The notes: generated by a model from the letters alone, not told the origin. DNA of 64,000 nt from Sphingomonas ginsenosidivorax (GCF_007995065.1 NZ_VOQR01000001.1:3538501-3602500); one strand, 5' to 3'; counted from the first letter of the stretch, positions 16,311 to 25,982 are shown. Translations and numbers: made by a program.

Positions 16311-16394
16311 GTCATCCCGGGCTTGTCCCGGGATCCAGGGTTATCACGCGCAGCATTTGCGGCTCTGGATGCCGGGACGGGCCCGGCATAACGG
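16311..16394. repeat. Family B palindromic repeat
   Basis: GTCATCCCGGGCTTGTCCCG at the left is mirrored by GCCGGGACGGGCCCGGCATAAC at the right, with ATCCAGGG / CTCTGGAT inner arms. This type is a common intergenic palindrome in alphaproteobacteria. The 338-bp gap 16289-16626 holds this element and one family A copy and nothing else I can support. Confidence 0.7.
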
Positions 16395-16502
16395 ATTGTG
16401 ATGGGGTTGGGGCTCGGGACTTGAGCTTGCGGAGTGCAGCGCCCCCCGTTTGCGGGCGCCCCGTCCGGCCCCCGCCGTTCGCCCCCTCTCCCGTTCGCCC
16501 AC

Positions 16503-16574
16503 CCCGTTCGCCCCGAGCGAAGTCGAAGGGTCCCCGTTCGGGTCCTGTGCTTCGACTTCGCTCAGCACGAACGG
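16503..16574. repeat. Family A palindromic repeat with partial tandem arms
   Basis: CCCGTTCGCCCCGAGCGAAG and CGACTTCGCTCAGCACGAACGG form the outer arms. Two extra partial left arms (CCCGTTCGCC) precede it from about 16476, suggesting slippage or decay of neighbouring copies. Confidence 0.7.
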
Positions 16575-16626
16575 TAAAGGGGGGTGTTGATCGCCACTTG
16601 AAACCCTGGACCCCGGGTCGACGGAC

Positions 16627-17166
16627 TCAGTCCGCGTCGGGTCCCAGCGTCGGATCCAGGTCCCGCGGACGGACGAACCGCGTGAAGCGGGCGCGGCCGG
16701 TTGCCACGTCGCCCCAGTCGTCGGTCTCGAACTGCAGTTCGGCAAGGCTCGCGGTCGGGTATTTCTGCTCGACCGCGTCGCGCAACGCGTCGACCGCATC
16801 GGGGACCAGCATCAGCACGAGATCCTCGAGCCCCGGATTGTGACCGACGAGCAGCGCGCGCTCCACCTCGGCAGGCAGGCCGTGGACGATGTCGAGCAAC
16901 GTCGCCGACGAGGCGAGGTAGACACGCCGGTCCCAGACCGGGGCCAGCGTGCGGCCATAGCCGGCGACGATCTCGTCGAGCGTCTCGACCACGCGGACCG
17001 CCGGCGAGGCGACGACATGATCGAAGTCGAGCGCCAGGCTGCGCATGTGCCGGCCGACCATCGCGGCGGCGCGCTTGCCCTTGCCGTTCAGCGGGCGATC
17101 GTAATCGCGTGCGACCGGGTCGTCCCAGCCGGACTTGGCGTGGCGCAGCAGCGTCAGCGTCTTCAT
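16627..17166 (-). CDS. SixA-type histidine phosphatase
   Basis: A 179-residue histidine-phosphatase-superfamily protein of the SixA branch. The catalytic LLRHAKSGW motif lies at residues 6-14 and the second catalytic histidine in LLVGHNPGLEDL. SixA in E. coli dephosphorylates phosphohistidine in phosphorelay or PTS proteins; the target here is unknown. It starts 8 bp after the end of the helicase gene on the same strand, so the two are probably co-transcribed with the helicase first. Confidence 0.88.
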   Translation of the reverse strand: MKTLTLLRHAKSGWDDPVARDYDRPLNGKGKRAAAMVGRHMRSLALDFDHVVASPAVRVVETLDEIVAGYGRTLAPVWDRRVYLASSATLLDIVHGLPAEVERALLVGHNPGLEDLVLMLVPDAVDALRDAVEQKYPTASLAELQFETDDWGDVATGRARFTRFVRPRDLDPTLGPDAD

Positions 17167-17174
17167 GGGCGTCC

Positions 17175-19889
17175 TCAGGCCGGTTCGCGCATTCCATGCC
17201 CCAGGCGCGGGCTCGAGGAAAGCCGTGCCGCGATTCGACTCACCGCTTCGTCCAGGGTCACGCGTGCGATCGGCACGCCCGGCGGGAAGGCGGTGAGCAG
17301 CCGCGAGGGCATTGCCGCCGACAGCATCACGAACGCACCCGAATCGTCGGCGCGGCGGATCAGCCGGCCGAACGCCTGCGCGAGCCGCGCGCGGACGATG
17401 CGGTCGTCATAGGCCGAGCCGCCGCCCGCCAGCCGCCGCGCGCCGTGCAGCACCGAGGGCTTGGGCCAGGGCACGCCCTCCATCACCACCAGCCGCAGCG
17501 AATCGCCGGGCACGTCAACGCCGTCGCGCAGCGCGTCGGTGCCGAGCAGCGACGCCCCCGGATCGTCGCGGAAAATGTCGACGAGCGTGCCGGTGTCGAT
17601 CGGGTCGACATGCTGTGCGTGCAGCGGCAGGCCCTCGCGCGCCAGCCGATCGGCGATCCGGCCATGGACGCCGCGCAGGCGACGGATCGCGGTGAACAGC
17701 CCGAGCGTCCCGCCGCCGCTCGCGACGATCAGCCGCGCATAGGCGTTGGCGAGTGCGGGAATGTCGCCGCGCTTGACGTCGGTGACGATCAGGACCTCGG
17801 CCTGCCGGGCATAGTCGAACGGGCTGACCGCCTGGAACCGCGACGCCGGGCGCGCGAGGTGCGGCGCGCCGCTGCGCGCCTCGGCGACCTCCCAGCCTTC
17901 CTCGTGCGTGCCGCCGCCGGTCAGCGTCGCCGACGTGACGAGCGCACCGTGCGCGGGCTTCAGGACGATCTCGGCGAACGGGCGGGTCGGGTCGAGCCAG
18001 TGCCTGTGCAACCCGATGTCGAACTCGCGACCGTCGCCGCGGTCGACCGCGAGCCAGTCGACGAAATCGGCATCCGCGGGCCCGCCGACGCGCGCGAGCA
18101 GCGAAAGCCAGGCCGCCACCGTCTCGGCGCGCCAGCCGATCGACGCGATCGCGCCCTCGACGCGCGCGCGCGCCGGGCCGTCGAGCCAGTCGGGCGCCTC
18201 GGCGAGCACCGCCTCGAGCCGCCGGCCGAGCGTGACCAGCGGGCGGACCAAAGTGTCGAGCGCGGCGGCGGCAGCGGCGGCGGCCTCGATCAGCGTCGCG
18301 TCGGGTTCGGCGAGCTCGGTCTCGAGGCCATAGCCCGCGTCGCCCGGCTGTTCGGCGCGCGCATATGTGAGGCCGCGGACCGCTGCGAGCAGGGTCTCGA
18401 TCGGGCCGAACGGCGCGCCTTCGCCGACGCGTTGCAGCCAGCCTTCGCTCGCGAGCGCCCCTGCGGCGGCGACCGCCTCGGCGATCGCGCGCGAGCCGCC
18501 CTCGTCGTAGCTCGCGACGTCCGACAGCCGCGCGGCGAGCCCGCGGCGACGCCCGCGCCCGCCCGATTCGGGGCCGAGGATCCAGCGGCGCAGCTCGATC
18601 GTCTCGGCGCCGGTGAGCGCGGTCGCGAACATCGAATCGGCGGCGTCGAAGATGTGATGCCCCTCGTCGAACACGTATCGCGTCGGGCGGGTCGCGAGTT
18701 CGCGGCCACGCGCGGCGTTGACCATCACCAGCGCATGGTTGGCGATGACGATGTCCGCTTCGGACGAGGCGCGGGCGGCGCGCTCGATGAAGCATTTCTT
18801 GTAATGCGGGCAGCCGGCATAGACGCACTCCCCGCGCCGGTCGGTCAGCGCGGTCGAGCCGTTGCGGCGGAACAGCGTGGGCAGCCAACCAGGAAGGTCG
18901 CCGCCGACCATGTCGCCGTCCGCGCTGTACGCCGCCCAGCGCGCGACCAGATGCGCGAGGATCGCCGCACGGCCCGCGAACCCGCCCTGCAGCGCATCCT
19001 CGAGGTTGAGCAGGCAGAGATAATTCTCGCGGCCCTTGCGCGTCACGACCTTGGCTTTCCGCGTCGCGGCATCGGGATAGAGCCGCGCGGTCTCCTGGCC
19101 GAGCTGGCGTTGCAGCGCCTTGGTATAGGTCGAGATCCACACCGCGCCGCCCGCCTTCTCCGCCCAGAGCGACGCGGGCGCGAGATAGCCCAAGGTCTTG
19201 CCGATCCCGGTGCCCGCCTCGGCGAGTACGAGATTGGGCGTGTCGCGGACGGCCCTTGGCGCGAACGCGGCGGTGGCGGCGCCGGCATAGGCGCGCTGTC
19301 CGGCGCGTTCCTCGGCGCCGTGGCCGGTCAGGTCGACGAGCCGCGTCTCGGCCTCGCCCGGCTCGATCGTGACGGTGCGCGGCGCGGGGCGGGGGGCGTG
19401 CTCCTCCCATTCGGGGAGGCGGCTGAACAGCCAGCGTTCGTTGACCGCCGGCTTCTTCAGCCGCTCGGCAACGACCGGTGCCCAGGGCCAGCGCAGGCGG
19501 AACAGCGACTGCGCCGCGGTCCACGCGCCCTCGCGCTCGGGCCAGTCGCCGTCGGTGAGGTCGAGCAGCGCTTCCACCGCGCGCAGCAGGAACGGCGCGA
19601 TCTGCGCGTCGTCGGTCGGCATCGGCAGCCCGGCGACGCGCGCGAGGCCCTTGGGCGTCGGCACCGCGAACTGCGCGGGGCGCAGGAACGCATAGAGTTC
19701 GAGCAAGTCGAGCCCGGTCAGCTCGGCATAGCCCAGCCGCTGCCCGATCAGCGGCGCGTTGAGCAGGATGACGGGGGTGTCCGCCGCGATCCGGATCGCC
19801 TCGCCGCGCCCGACCGCGCGGGTTTCCTCCCCGGTCGCGATCCAGATGCCGGCATGGCTGGCGTGCAGGGCTGGGTACGGGAGCGGCAT
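17175..19889 (-). CDS. DinG/XPD-like ATP-dependent DNA helicase
   Basis: A 904-residue superfamily 2 helicase of the Rad3/XPD/DinG group. After an N-terminal domain of about 190 residues come Walker A (AEAGTGIGKTLGYL), four cysteines typical of the iron-sulfur domain (YLCLL, ECVYAGC, KKCFIE), the DEAH-like box VFDEGHHIFD, and C-terminal motifs including VVMEGVPWPKPS and FGRLIRR. The family unwinds DNA with 5'-3' polarity in repair. The start at 19889 gives MPLPYPALHASH. The N-terminal domain differs from E. coli DinG and matches the alphaproteobacterial form. Confidence 0.9.
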   Translation of the reverse strand: MPLPYPALHASHAGIWIATGEETRAVGRGEAIRIAADTPVILLNAPLIGQRLGYAELTGLDLLELYAFLRPAQFAVPTPKGLARVAGLPMPTDDAQIAPFLLRAVEALLDLTDGDWPEREGAWTAAQSLFRLRWPWAPVVAERLKKPAVNERWLFSRLPEWEEHAPRPAPRTVTIEPGEAETRLVDLTGHGAEERAGQRAYAGAATAAFAPRAVRDTPNLVLAEAGTGIGKTLGYLAPASLWAEKAGGAVWISTYTKALQRQLGQETARLYPDAATRKAKVVTRKGRENYLCLLNLEDALQGGFAGRAAILAHLVARWAAYSADGDMVGGDLPGWLPTLFRRNGSTALTDRRGECVYAGCPHYKKCFIERAARASSEADIVIANHALVMVNAARGRELATRPTRYVFDEGHHIFDAADSMFATALTGAETIELRRWILGPESGGRGRRRGLAARLSDVASYDEGGSRAIAEAVAAAGALASEGWLQRVGEGAPFGPIETLLAAVRGLTYARAEQPGDAGYGLETELAEPDATLIEAAAAAAAALDTLVRPLVTLGRRLEAVLAEAPDWLDGPARARVEGAIASIGWRAETVAAWLSLLARVGGPADADFVDWLAVDRGDGREFDIGLHRHWLDPTRPFAEIVLKPAHGALVTSATLTGGGTHEEGWEVAEARSGAPHLARPASRFQAVSPFDYARQAEVLIVTDVKRGDIPALANAYARLIVASGGGTLGLFTAIRRLRGVHGRIADRLAREGLPLHAQHVDPIDTGTLVDIFRDDPGASLLGTDALRDGVDVPGDSLRLVVMEGVPWPKPSVLHGARRLAGGGSAYDDRIVRARLAQAFGRLIRRADDSGAFVMLSAAMPSRLLTAFPPGVPIARVTLDEAVSRIAARLSSSPRLGHGMREPA

Positions 19890-19952
19890 GGGCGAGATAT
19901 CGCGTGTCGGGAACGAAAGGGCAACAGGCGTGTAGTCGGCCGCACTCCATAT

Positions 19953-20036
19953 CCGTCACCCCAGCGCAGGCTGGGGTCTTGCGCGGCGGCGAACCGCGCC
20001 TGCGTATGGAGATCCCAGCCTTCGCTGGGATGACGG
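19953..20036. repeat. Family C palindromic repeat
   Basis: CCGTCACCCCAGCGCAGGCT at the left and AGCCTTCGCTGGGATGACGG at the right, with GCGCGGCGG / CCGCGCC inside. It lies between the divergent helicase and glycine-zipper genes, so unlike most copies it occupies a promoter-side gap. Confidence 0.7.
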
Positions 20037-20127
20037 GGTGGGGCAACCGCCCGGCCCCCGCTGCCCGCGATGCAACCGCCGCCTACCCACACGCGTTGCG
20101 CGGGATGATACAACAGGGAGATACTGC

Positions 20128-20427
20128 ATGCGTAACATGTTGATGGCTTTGAGCGCGTTGTCGCTGGCGATTCCGGCAGCGGTGGTGATCCCCGCAAGCA
20201 AGGCCGAGGCGCGCAAGGAGTATCGCGGCAAGAACCAGCGCTACCGCGCCAAGCGCTGCCGCTATTCGAGCGGCACGACCGGGCTGGTCGCTGGCGGCGT
20301 CGGTGGCGCGGTACTCGGCAATGCGGTCGGCGGCGGACTGCTCGGCACGGTGGCCGGCGGTGCGGCCGGTGCGCTCGGCGGGCGTGCGATCGACCGGTCG
20401 ATGACCGCGAAGCGCCGCTGCCGCTGA
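20128..20427 (+). CDS. Glycine-zipper (2TM) secreted protein
   Basis: A 99-residue exported protein with a signal peptide (MRNMLMALSALSLAIPAAVV, probable cleavage near ASKAEA), a basic Lys/Arg/Tyr-rich segment, and a glycine-zipper helix pair (GLVAGGVGGAVLGNAVGGGL, then GTVAGGAAGALGGRA) ending in a basic tail. The family (17 kDa surface antigen/SlyB-like zippers) inserts into or spans the envelope, but no function can be named. The start has AGGGAG 7 bp upstream. It is 51 bp before lysK on the same strand. Confidence 0.75.
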   Translation: MRNMLMALSALSLAIPAAVVIPASKAEARKEYRGKNQRYRAKRCRYSSGTTGLVAGGVGGAVLGNAVGGGLLGTVAGGAAGALGGRAIDRSMTAKRRCR

Positions 20428-20478
20428 TAAAGTGCGCAGGGGTGACGGGAAGTGGCCGAGGCGCTAGTCGCTTCGGCC

Positions 20479-22047
20479 ATGACCGACGAACTCCGCACCG
20501 CCGCCCTCGAGTCCAAAGCCTGGCCGTACGAGGAAGCGCGCAAACTGCTCAAGCGCTATCCGGACGGCAAGCCCGGCGGCGCCCCGATCCTGTTCGAGAC
20601 CGGCTATGGCCCGTCGGGGCTGCCGCATATCGGCACCTTCAACGAGGTGCTGCGCACGACGATGGTGCGCAACGCGTACCACGCGCTCAGCGACACGCCG
20701 ACGCGGCTGATCGCATTCTCGGACGACATGGACGGCCTGCGCAAGGTGCCGGACAACGTGCCCAACGGCGCGATGCTCGCCGAGCATCTCGGCAAGCCGT
20801 TGACGCAGGTGCCCGATCCGTTCGGCTGCCACGACAGCTTCGCGGCGCACAACAATGCGACGCTGCGCGACTTCCTCGACCGCTACGGCTTCGAGTACGA
20901 GTTCGCCTCCTCCACGGACTATTACACCAGCGGCCGGTTCGACGAGGCGCTAAAGGGTGTGCTGCGACACTTCCAGAGCATCCAGGACGTCATGCTGCCG
21001 ACGCTACGCGCCGAACGCCGCGCGACCTATTCGCCGGTGCTGCCGATCTCGCCGACCAGTGGCATCGTGCTGCAGGTGCCGATCGAGGTGGTCGATGCCG
21101 AGGCCGGGCTGATCGCGTTCGAGGATGACGGCCAGCGGATCGAGCAGTCGGTACTGGGCGGCAAGGCCAAGCTGCAGTGGAAGGTCGACTGGGCGATGCG
21201 TTGGGTCGCGCTCGGCGTCGATTACGAGATGGCGGGCAAGGACCTGATCGATTCGGTGACGCAGTCGTCGAAGATCGCGCGCGTGCTCGGCGGCCGCCCG
21301 CCCGAGGGGTTCAACTACGAGATGTTCCTCGACGAGAATGGCGAGAAGATTTCGAAGTCCAAGGGCAACGGCCTCAGCCTCGACCAGTGGCTAACCTATG
21401 GCCCGCAGGAGAGCCTCGCCTTCTACGCGTACCGCGAGCCCAAGAAGGCCAAGTCGCTGCACATGGGCGTGATCCCGCGTGCGGTGGACGAATATTGGCA
21501 GTTCCGCGGCAATTATGCGGGCCAGGACCTGAAGCAGAAGCTCGGTAACCCGGTGCACCACGTCCACGACGGCAAGCTGCCGACGGGCGAGCTGCCGGTG
21601 ACGTTCGGGCTGCTGCTCAACCTCGTCGGTGTGATGGGCGATGCGAGCAAGGCGCAGGTCTGGGGCTATCTGGCGAACTATGTGCCGGATGCGTCGGCAG
21701 AGACCTATCCCGAGCTCGACAAGCTGATCGATCACGCGCTGGCCTATGGCCGCGATTTCGTCGCGCCGACCTTGAAGCGGCGTGCGCCCGAGGGTGTCGA
21801 GGTCGCCGCACTCGAACGGCTCGACACCGAACTCGCCGCGCTCCCCGCGAACGCGAGCGCGGAGGATATCCAGAACATCGTCTACGAGATCGGCAAGACC
21901 GGCGGGTTCGAGACGCTGCGCGACTGGTTCAAGGCGTTGTACGAGACGCTGCTCGGGTCCGAACAGGGGCCGCGGATGGGCAGCTTCATCGCGTTGTACG
22001 GGGTCGCGAATTCGCGCAAGCTGATCGCCGAGGCGCTGGCGCGGTAG
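20479..22047 (+). CDS. lysK: Lysine--tRNA ligase, class I
   Basis: A 522-residue class I lysyl-tRNA synthetase, charging tRNA-Lys. It has the class I Rossmann signatures: ETGYGPSGLPHIGTF (HIGH motif) near residue 45 and KISKSKGNGLS (KMSKS equivalent) near residue 292. Class I LysRS is the archaeal-type enzyme that replaces class II LysRS in many alphaproteobacteria. The ATG at 20479 is preferred over an in-frame GTG at 20452. No class II enzyme is seen in this window. Confidence 0.96.
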   Translation: MTDELRTAALESKAWPYEEARKLLKRYPDGKPGGAPILFETGYGPSGLPHIGTFNEVLRTTMVRNAYHALSDTPTRLIAFSDDMDGLRKVPDNVPNGAMLAEHLGKPLTQVPDPFGCHDSFAAHNNATLRDFLDRYGFEYEFASSTDYYTSGRFDEALKGVLRHFQSIQDVMLPTLRAERRATYSPVLPISPTSGIVLQVPIEVVDAEAGLIAFEDDGQRIEQSVLGGKAKLQWKVDWAMRWVALGVDYEMAGKDLIDSVTQSSKIARVLGGRPPEGFNYEMFLDENGEKISKSKGNGLSLDQWLTYGPQESLAFYAYREPKKAKSLHMGVIPRAVDEYWQFRGNYAGQDLKQKLGNPVHHVHDGKLPTGELPVTFGLLLNLVGVMGDASKAQVWGYLANYVPDASAETYPELDKLIDHALAYGRDFVAPTLKRRAPEGVEVAALERLDTELAALPANASAEDIQNIVYEIGKTGGFETLRDWFKALYETLLGSEQGPRMGSFIALYGVANSRKLIAEALAR

Positions 22048-22062
22048 GGTGCGTCACCCCTA

Positions 22063-22199
22063 CCCGTTCGTGCTGAGTAGAGACTGAGTAGCCCCAAAGA
22101 GGCGTATCGAAGGCTCGTATCGAAGCACAGGTTCCGCGCGCTAACCTGTCCTTCGATACGGGCCTTCGCCTGCGCTCAGTCCTTACTCAGGACGAACGG
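22063..22199. repeat. Family A palindromic repeat, long copy
   Basis: Outer arms CCCGTTCGTGCTGAGTAG and CTTACTCAGGACGAACGG; inner arms CGTATCGAAG / CTTCGATACG; centre AGGTTCCGCGCGCTAACCT. Same size and plan as 2910-3044, with base differences that preserve pairing. It sits between the convergent lysK and zinc-ribbon genes. Confidence 0.75.
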
Positions 22200-22223
22200 C
22201 AGGGGGAGAACAGTTCCCGTCCC

Positions 22224-22967
22224 CTAGAGCGTGCTCTCGCCCGCAAAACTCAGTTCCAGCCGCTTCGAATTCGACGGCACGTCGAGCTTAGCCGAATTGA
22301 AGTCGATCGCACCGCCGGGCGGTAGAGTCCGCTGCTGCGGGGTGATCGTCCAGCTATAGACGATCCGCCCCTGCGCATCGCGCAGCTCGGCGCGGATGTC
22401 GGGGACGCGCTGACGGGAGTCGGAGGGATTCGTCACCTGGCCGCTGACCGCGAACAGTTCGGACCCGTTCTCGAGCTCGCGGCGCTCGATCGGGTTGTCG
22501 CGCAGCCGCAGCGGGGTCTGGTCGGCGCCGATCCCGAGCGTGGTGCCGATCCCTGGCGCACCCAGATACAGGATCGCGACCACCGCGAGCAGCATCAGCA
22601 GACCCGCCGCGACTGCCGCGATCGTCCAGCGCCTGGTCACGTTGATTCGCGGCCGGACGGGCTGGGCGACCGGTTCGAACCGGGCGATCGGCTCGGCCAC
22701 CGGTTCCGCCGCGACGCTGGGCGCGGCGGGGGGCGGGGGCGACGGAGCGGGGAGGGGCGCGGGGTCCGGCGCCGATGCCAGCGGCGCGAGCGGCGCGAAC
22801 GGTGCCGGCGTATCCGCGATCGGCGGCGGCGCGACCGGCTCGATCGGGGTCGCGGCCTGGAACCAGCTATGCTTGCAATTGGCGCAGCGCACGGTGCGGC
22901 CGTCGGCGCCGATCGCGCTGTCGGGCACCAGATAGCGGGTGCTGCACTCGGGGCATTGCAGGATCAT
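22224..22967 (-). CDS. MJ0042-type zinc-ribbon single-pass membrane protein
   Basis: A 247-residue protein. Residues 1-37 form a zinc ribbon (CPECSTRY ... CANCKHSW, two CxxC pairs) of the MJ0042/zinc_ribbon_5 type. A Pro/Ala-rich linker follows to about residue 110, then one membrane helix ([20 protein letters not shown]), then a periplasmic DUF3426-like beta domain ([19 protein letters not shown]). The layout is a cytoplasmic sensor-like ribbon joined to a periplasmic domain; function is unknown. It is divergent from ftsE, a pairing common in alphaproteobacteria. Confidence 0.83.
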   Translation of the reverse strand: MILQCPECSTRYLVPDSAIGADGRTVRCANCKHSWFQAATPIEPVAPPPIADTPAPFAPLAPLASAPDPAPLPAPSPPPPAAPSVAAEPVAEPIARFEPVAQPVRPRINVTRRWTIAAVAAGLLMLLAVVAILYLGAPGIGTTLGIGADQTPLRLRDNPIERRELENGSELFAVSGQVTNPSDSRQRVPDIRAELRDAQGRIVYSWTITPQQRTLPPGGAIDFNSAKLDVPSNSKRLELSFAGESTL

Positions 22968-23155
22968 GGGTACGCTTCACCGCGCGGCCGCCGGACTTGG
23001 GCCTTATCGCCGTGAATCTAAGCACGGCGCCCCGACTCATGGCAAGCCCCGTGCCCGCCAGAGGCAGGCCCCCGGGGCGTGCGCTTGAAGCCGCGCGCGG
23101 GCCATGCGAAAGCGGACCGGGGCATCGGGTAACAGAGCGGGCGCGACCACAACGC

Positions 23156-23863
23156 ATGGCGAACATCGTCCAGTTCGAGAATATCGGCCTGCGCTACGGC
23201 ACGGGCGCGGAGACGCTGACCGATGTCAGCTTTACGCTGCGCAGCGGGCAATTCTATTTCGTCACCGGCGCGAGCGGCGCGGGCAAGACCTCGCTGCTGA
23301 AACTCCTGTATCTGGCGCAGCGTCCGACGCGCGGCGTGATCCGGTTGTTCGGCGAGGATGCGGTGCTGCTGCCGCGCGACCGGCTGCCCGGGTTCCGGCG
23401 ACGGATCGGCGTGGTGTTCCAGGATTTCCGGCTCGTCCCCCATCTGTCGGCGCGCGACAATATCGCGCTGCCGCTGCGCGTCGCGGGCGTGCCCGAGGTC
23501 GATATCGAACAGCCGGTGCAGGAGATGCTCGCCTGGGTCGGGCTCGCCGAACGCGCGCAGGCGCGGCCCGCGACGCTGTCGGGCGGCGAACAGCAGCGCG
23601 TCGCGATCGCGCGCGCGGTGATCGGCCGGCCCGAGATCCTGGTCGCCGACGAGCCCACCGGCAACGTCGACCCCGACATGGCCGAACGGCTGCTGCATCT
23701 GTTCGATTCGCTCAACAAGCTCGGCACCACGGTGGTGGTCGCGACGCACGACTTCCACCTGCTCAACCGCATTCCGCACGCGCAGATGATGCGGCTCGAC
23801 CACGGGCGGCTGCTCGACCCCACGGGATCGCTGCGTCATCCGCCGCACCGGCCCGAATCATGA
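23156..23863 (+). CDS. ftsE: Cell-division ABC transporter ATPase FtsE
   Basis: A 235-residue ABC ATPase that with FtsX regulates septal peptidoglycan hydrolases during division. Walker A is GASGAGKTS, the signature is LSGGEQQR, Walker B is [12 protein letters not shown], and the switch histidine is in ATHDF. The tail after [14 protein letters not shown] is typical of FtsE. The start at 23156 gives [15 protein letters not shown]. It begins a tightly coupled four-gene operon; its stop overlaps the ftsX start (ATGA). Confidence 0.95.
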   Translation: MANIVQFENIGLRYGTGAETLTDVSFTLRSGQFYFVTGASGAGKTSLLKLLYLAQRPTRGVIRLFGEDAVLLPRDRLPGFRRRIGVVFQDFRLVPHLSARDNIALPLRVAGVPEVDIEQPVQEMLAWVGLAERAQARPATLSGGEQQRVAIARAVIGRPEILVADEPTGNVDPDMAERLLHLFDSLNKLGTTVVVATHDFHLLNRIPHAQMMRLDHGRLLDPTGSLRHPPHRPES

Positions 23864-24738
23864 GCCGCCGCGCGACGGACCGGCGCGTGCTCGACGAGGT
23901 CGGGGGCTTGCGCGCGATGGCGTGGGTGATGGCGATCATGCTGTTCCTGACGATGCTCGCGGCTGCGCTCGGGCTCGGCACCGCAAGCGCCGCGCGGGTG
24001 CTCGATCGCCAGCTCGTCGGACGGCTGACCGTGCAGATCGTCGAGGGCGATCCGGTGCGCCGCGATGCGGTCGCGCAGCGCGTGCTGGCCGCAGTGCGCC
24101 GCCTGCCGCAGGTCGCGCGCGCGACGCCGGTCGACCGCGCCGAGCTGACGCGATTGCTGCGTCCGTGGCTCGGCAGCGACGGCGCCGATCCGCAGCTGCC
24201 AGTGCCGGCGATGATCGACATCGACCTCGCCGGCGGCGATGCGGCCGACGCGCGGATCGCGGCGACGGTGCATGCGATCAGCCGCTCCGCGCGCGTCGAC
24301 CGGCACGAAAGCTGGATGTCCCCGGTCAGCGGCTTCATGACGTCGCTGACGTGGCTGGCGCTCGCGCTGGTGCTGCTGATGGGTGGCGCGACCGCGGCGG
24401 TGGTGATGCTCGCTGCGCGTGCGGGACTCGAGGCGCATCGCCCGACGATCGAGGTGATGCACATGCTGGGGTCGACCGACCTGCAGGTCGCGCGGCTGTT
24501 CCAGCGCCGGATCGCGCTCGACGCCGGGTTCGGCGGGATCGTCGGCGGGATTGCCGCGCTGGGCGTGATCGGGATCGTCGGTGCGCGGCTCAGCCTGCTC
24601 GGCTCCGAACTGCTCAGCGGCGCGATGCTGTCGGTGGCGGACTGGCTGCTGCTGGTCTGTCTGCCGATCGGCTTCGTGCTGCTCGCCACGCTGTCGGCGC
24701 GCGTGACGATCGTCCGCGCTCTCAGGCGTACGCTGTGA
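23860..24738 (+). CDS. ftsX: Cell-division permease FtsX
   Basis: A 292-residue membrane protein with the FtsX plan: one N-terminal helix (AMAWVMAIMLFLTMLAAALGL), a periplasmic domain of about 120 residues (VDRAELTRLLRPWLGSD region), then three further helices with the conserved EVMHMLGSTDLQVARLFQRR cytoplasmic loop that contacts FtsE. Starts with ATG overlapping ftsE and ends overlapping the GTG of ydcF. The short N-terminal tail is usual for alphaproteobacteria. Confidence 0.93.
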   Translation: MSRRATDRRVLDEVGGLRAMAWVMAIMLFLTMLAAALGLGTASAARVLDRQLVGRLTVQIVEGDPVRRDAVAQRVLAAVRRLPQVARATPVDRAELTRLLRPWLGSDGADPQLPVPAMIDIDLAGGDAADARIAATVHAISRSARVDRHESWMSPVSGFMTSLTWLALALVLLMGGATAAVVMLAARAGLEAHRPTIEVMHMLGSTDLQVARLFQRRIALDAGFGGIVGGIAALGVIGIVGARLSLLGSELLSGAMLSVADWLLLVCLPIGFVLLATLSARVTIVRALRRTL

Positions 24739-25271
24739 TCGTCCGGCTGTTCGGGCTCGTCGCGCTCGCCTGGGCGCTCGGCTTCGCGGCGTTCATGCTG
24801 CTGCTTCCGATGCCGCTGGAGGGAACGACGACCGATGCGATCGTGGTGCCGACCGGGGCCGCAGGGCGGATCGACCGCGGGCTCGACCTGTTGCGGCGGC
24901 ACCAGGCGCGGCGGATGCTCGTCACCGGCGTTGCGCCGGGGGTGCGGCCGATCGACCTCGCGCGCGAATATCGCACACCCGCCGCGCTGTTCGCCTGCTG
25001 CATCGATCTCGGCGCCGACGCGGTCGACACGCGCTCCAATGCCGAGGAGACCGCGGCCTGGGTCCGTGTGCATAAATATCGCTCGGTGCGCCTCGTCACC
25101 TCGGACTGGCACGTGCCGCGCGCGAAGATGGAACTCGACGCCGCGCTCGACCATCACGTCACCGTGCTGGGCGACGGCGTGCCCGGCACCCCGCGGCTCG
25201 GGATGCTGGTCAACGAATATAACAAGCTGATCCTGCGTCGGATCGCGCTCTGGATCGGAATGGGTACATGA
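24735..25271 (+). CDS. YdcF/ElyC (DUF218) family envelope protein
   Basis: A 178-residue DUF218 protein with one N-terminal membrane helix (LFGLVALAWALGFAAFMLLL) and a Rossmann-like domain. Family residues visible: TDAIVVPTGAAGRIDRGLDLLR, RMLVTGVAP, DTRSNAEETAAW and VTSDWHVPRA. Related ElyC and SanA act in envelope and peptidoglycan maintenance in E. coli. It starts with GTG overlapping the ftsX stop and overlaps plsC by 4 bp, so it is co-translated with division and lipid genes. Confidence 0.87.
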   Translation: MIVRLFGLVALAWALGFAAFMLLLPMPLEGTTTDAIVVPTGAAGRIDRGLDLLRRHQARRMLVTGVAPGVRPIDLAREYRTPAALFACCIDLGADAVDTRSNAEETAAWVRVHKYRSVRLVTSDWHVPRAKMELDAALDHHVTVLGDGVPGTPRLGMLVNEYNKLILRRIALWIGMGT

Positions 25272-25954
25272 TCGCCTGGGTTCGCACGATCGTCTTCATG
25301 ATCGTGTTCTACAGCATCTCGCTGCCGATCGTCGCCAGCGTGCCGATCTCGGCGCTGTTCGGCGACAAGGCCGTGATCGCACATGCGACGGTGTGGACCC
25401 GGTTCCACCGCTGGGCGACGCGCGTCATCCTCGGCATCAAGATCCGGATCGAGGGCACGCGCCCGACCGAACCGGCGTTCTACGCGTGCAAGCACCAGGC
25501 GATGTTCGAGACGCTCGAACTGCAGGCGTTGCTCGACGGCCCGGCGATGGTGCTTAAGCGCGAACTCGCCGACATCCCGCTCTGGGGCTGGGCGGCGCGG
25601 CGCTACGGCGCGATCGTGGTCGACCGCGACGCCTCGGCGGGCGCGATGCGCGGCATGATGCGCGAAGCGACCGCCGCGAAGGCCACGGGTCGCTCGATCC
25701 TGATCTTTCCCGAAGGCACGCGGGTGTCGCCGGGCGAACACCCGCCGCTGAAACCCGGGTTCGCGGGGCTCTATCGCACGCTGAAGATGCCCACGGTGCC
25801 GATCGCGTGCGACAGCGGCGTGGTCTGGCCGAAAAAGGGCCCCAAGGGGCCAGGCGTCGTCACCTTCCGCTTCGGCGACGTGATCCCCCCAGGCCTGCCG
25901 CGCGAAGACGCCGAGGCGCGGGTACACGCGGCAATGAACGCGCTGGAAGCCTGA
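25268..25954 (+). CDS. plsC: 1-acyl-sn-glycerol-3-phosphate acyltransferase PlsC
   Basis: A 228-residue lysophosphatidic acid acyltransferase making phosphatidic acid at the inner membrane. It begins with a membrane helix, then has the acyltransferase motif as KHQAMFE (HX4E rather than the more common HX4D, as in many alphaproteobacterial members) and the glycerol-phosphate motif FPEGTR followed by PGEHPPLKPGFAGL. The last gene of ftsE-ftsX-ydcF-plsC, with ATGA overlap at its start. It converges on tyrA across 28 bp. Confidence 0.92.
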   Translation: MIAWVRTIVFMIVFYSISLPIVASVPISALFGDKAVIAHATVWTRFHRWATRVILGIKIRIEGTRPTEPAFYACKHQAMFETLELQALLDGPAMVLKRELADIPLWGWAARRYGAIVVDRDASAGAMRGMMREATAAKATGRSILIFPEGTRVSPGEHPPLKPGFAGLYRTLKMPTVPIACDSGVVWPKKGPKGPGVVTFRFGDVIPPGLPREDAEARVHAAMNALEA

Positions 25955-25982
25955 CGGTGCTCCTGCCCTCGCAGGAAAACCG

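Noticed and set aside
16701..20033. A plus-strand open frame of about 1100 codons
   Set aside because: It runs antisense through sixA, the DinG-like helicase and a repeat, and its Arg/Ala/Gly-rich product resembles no family.
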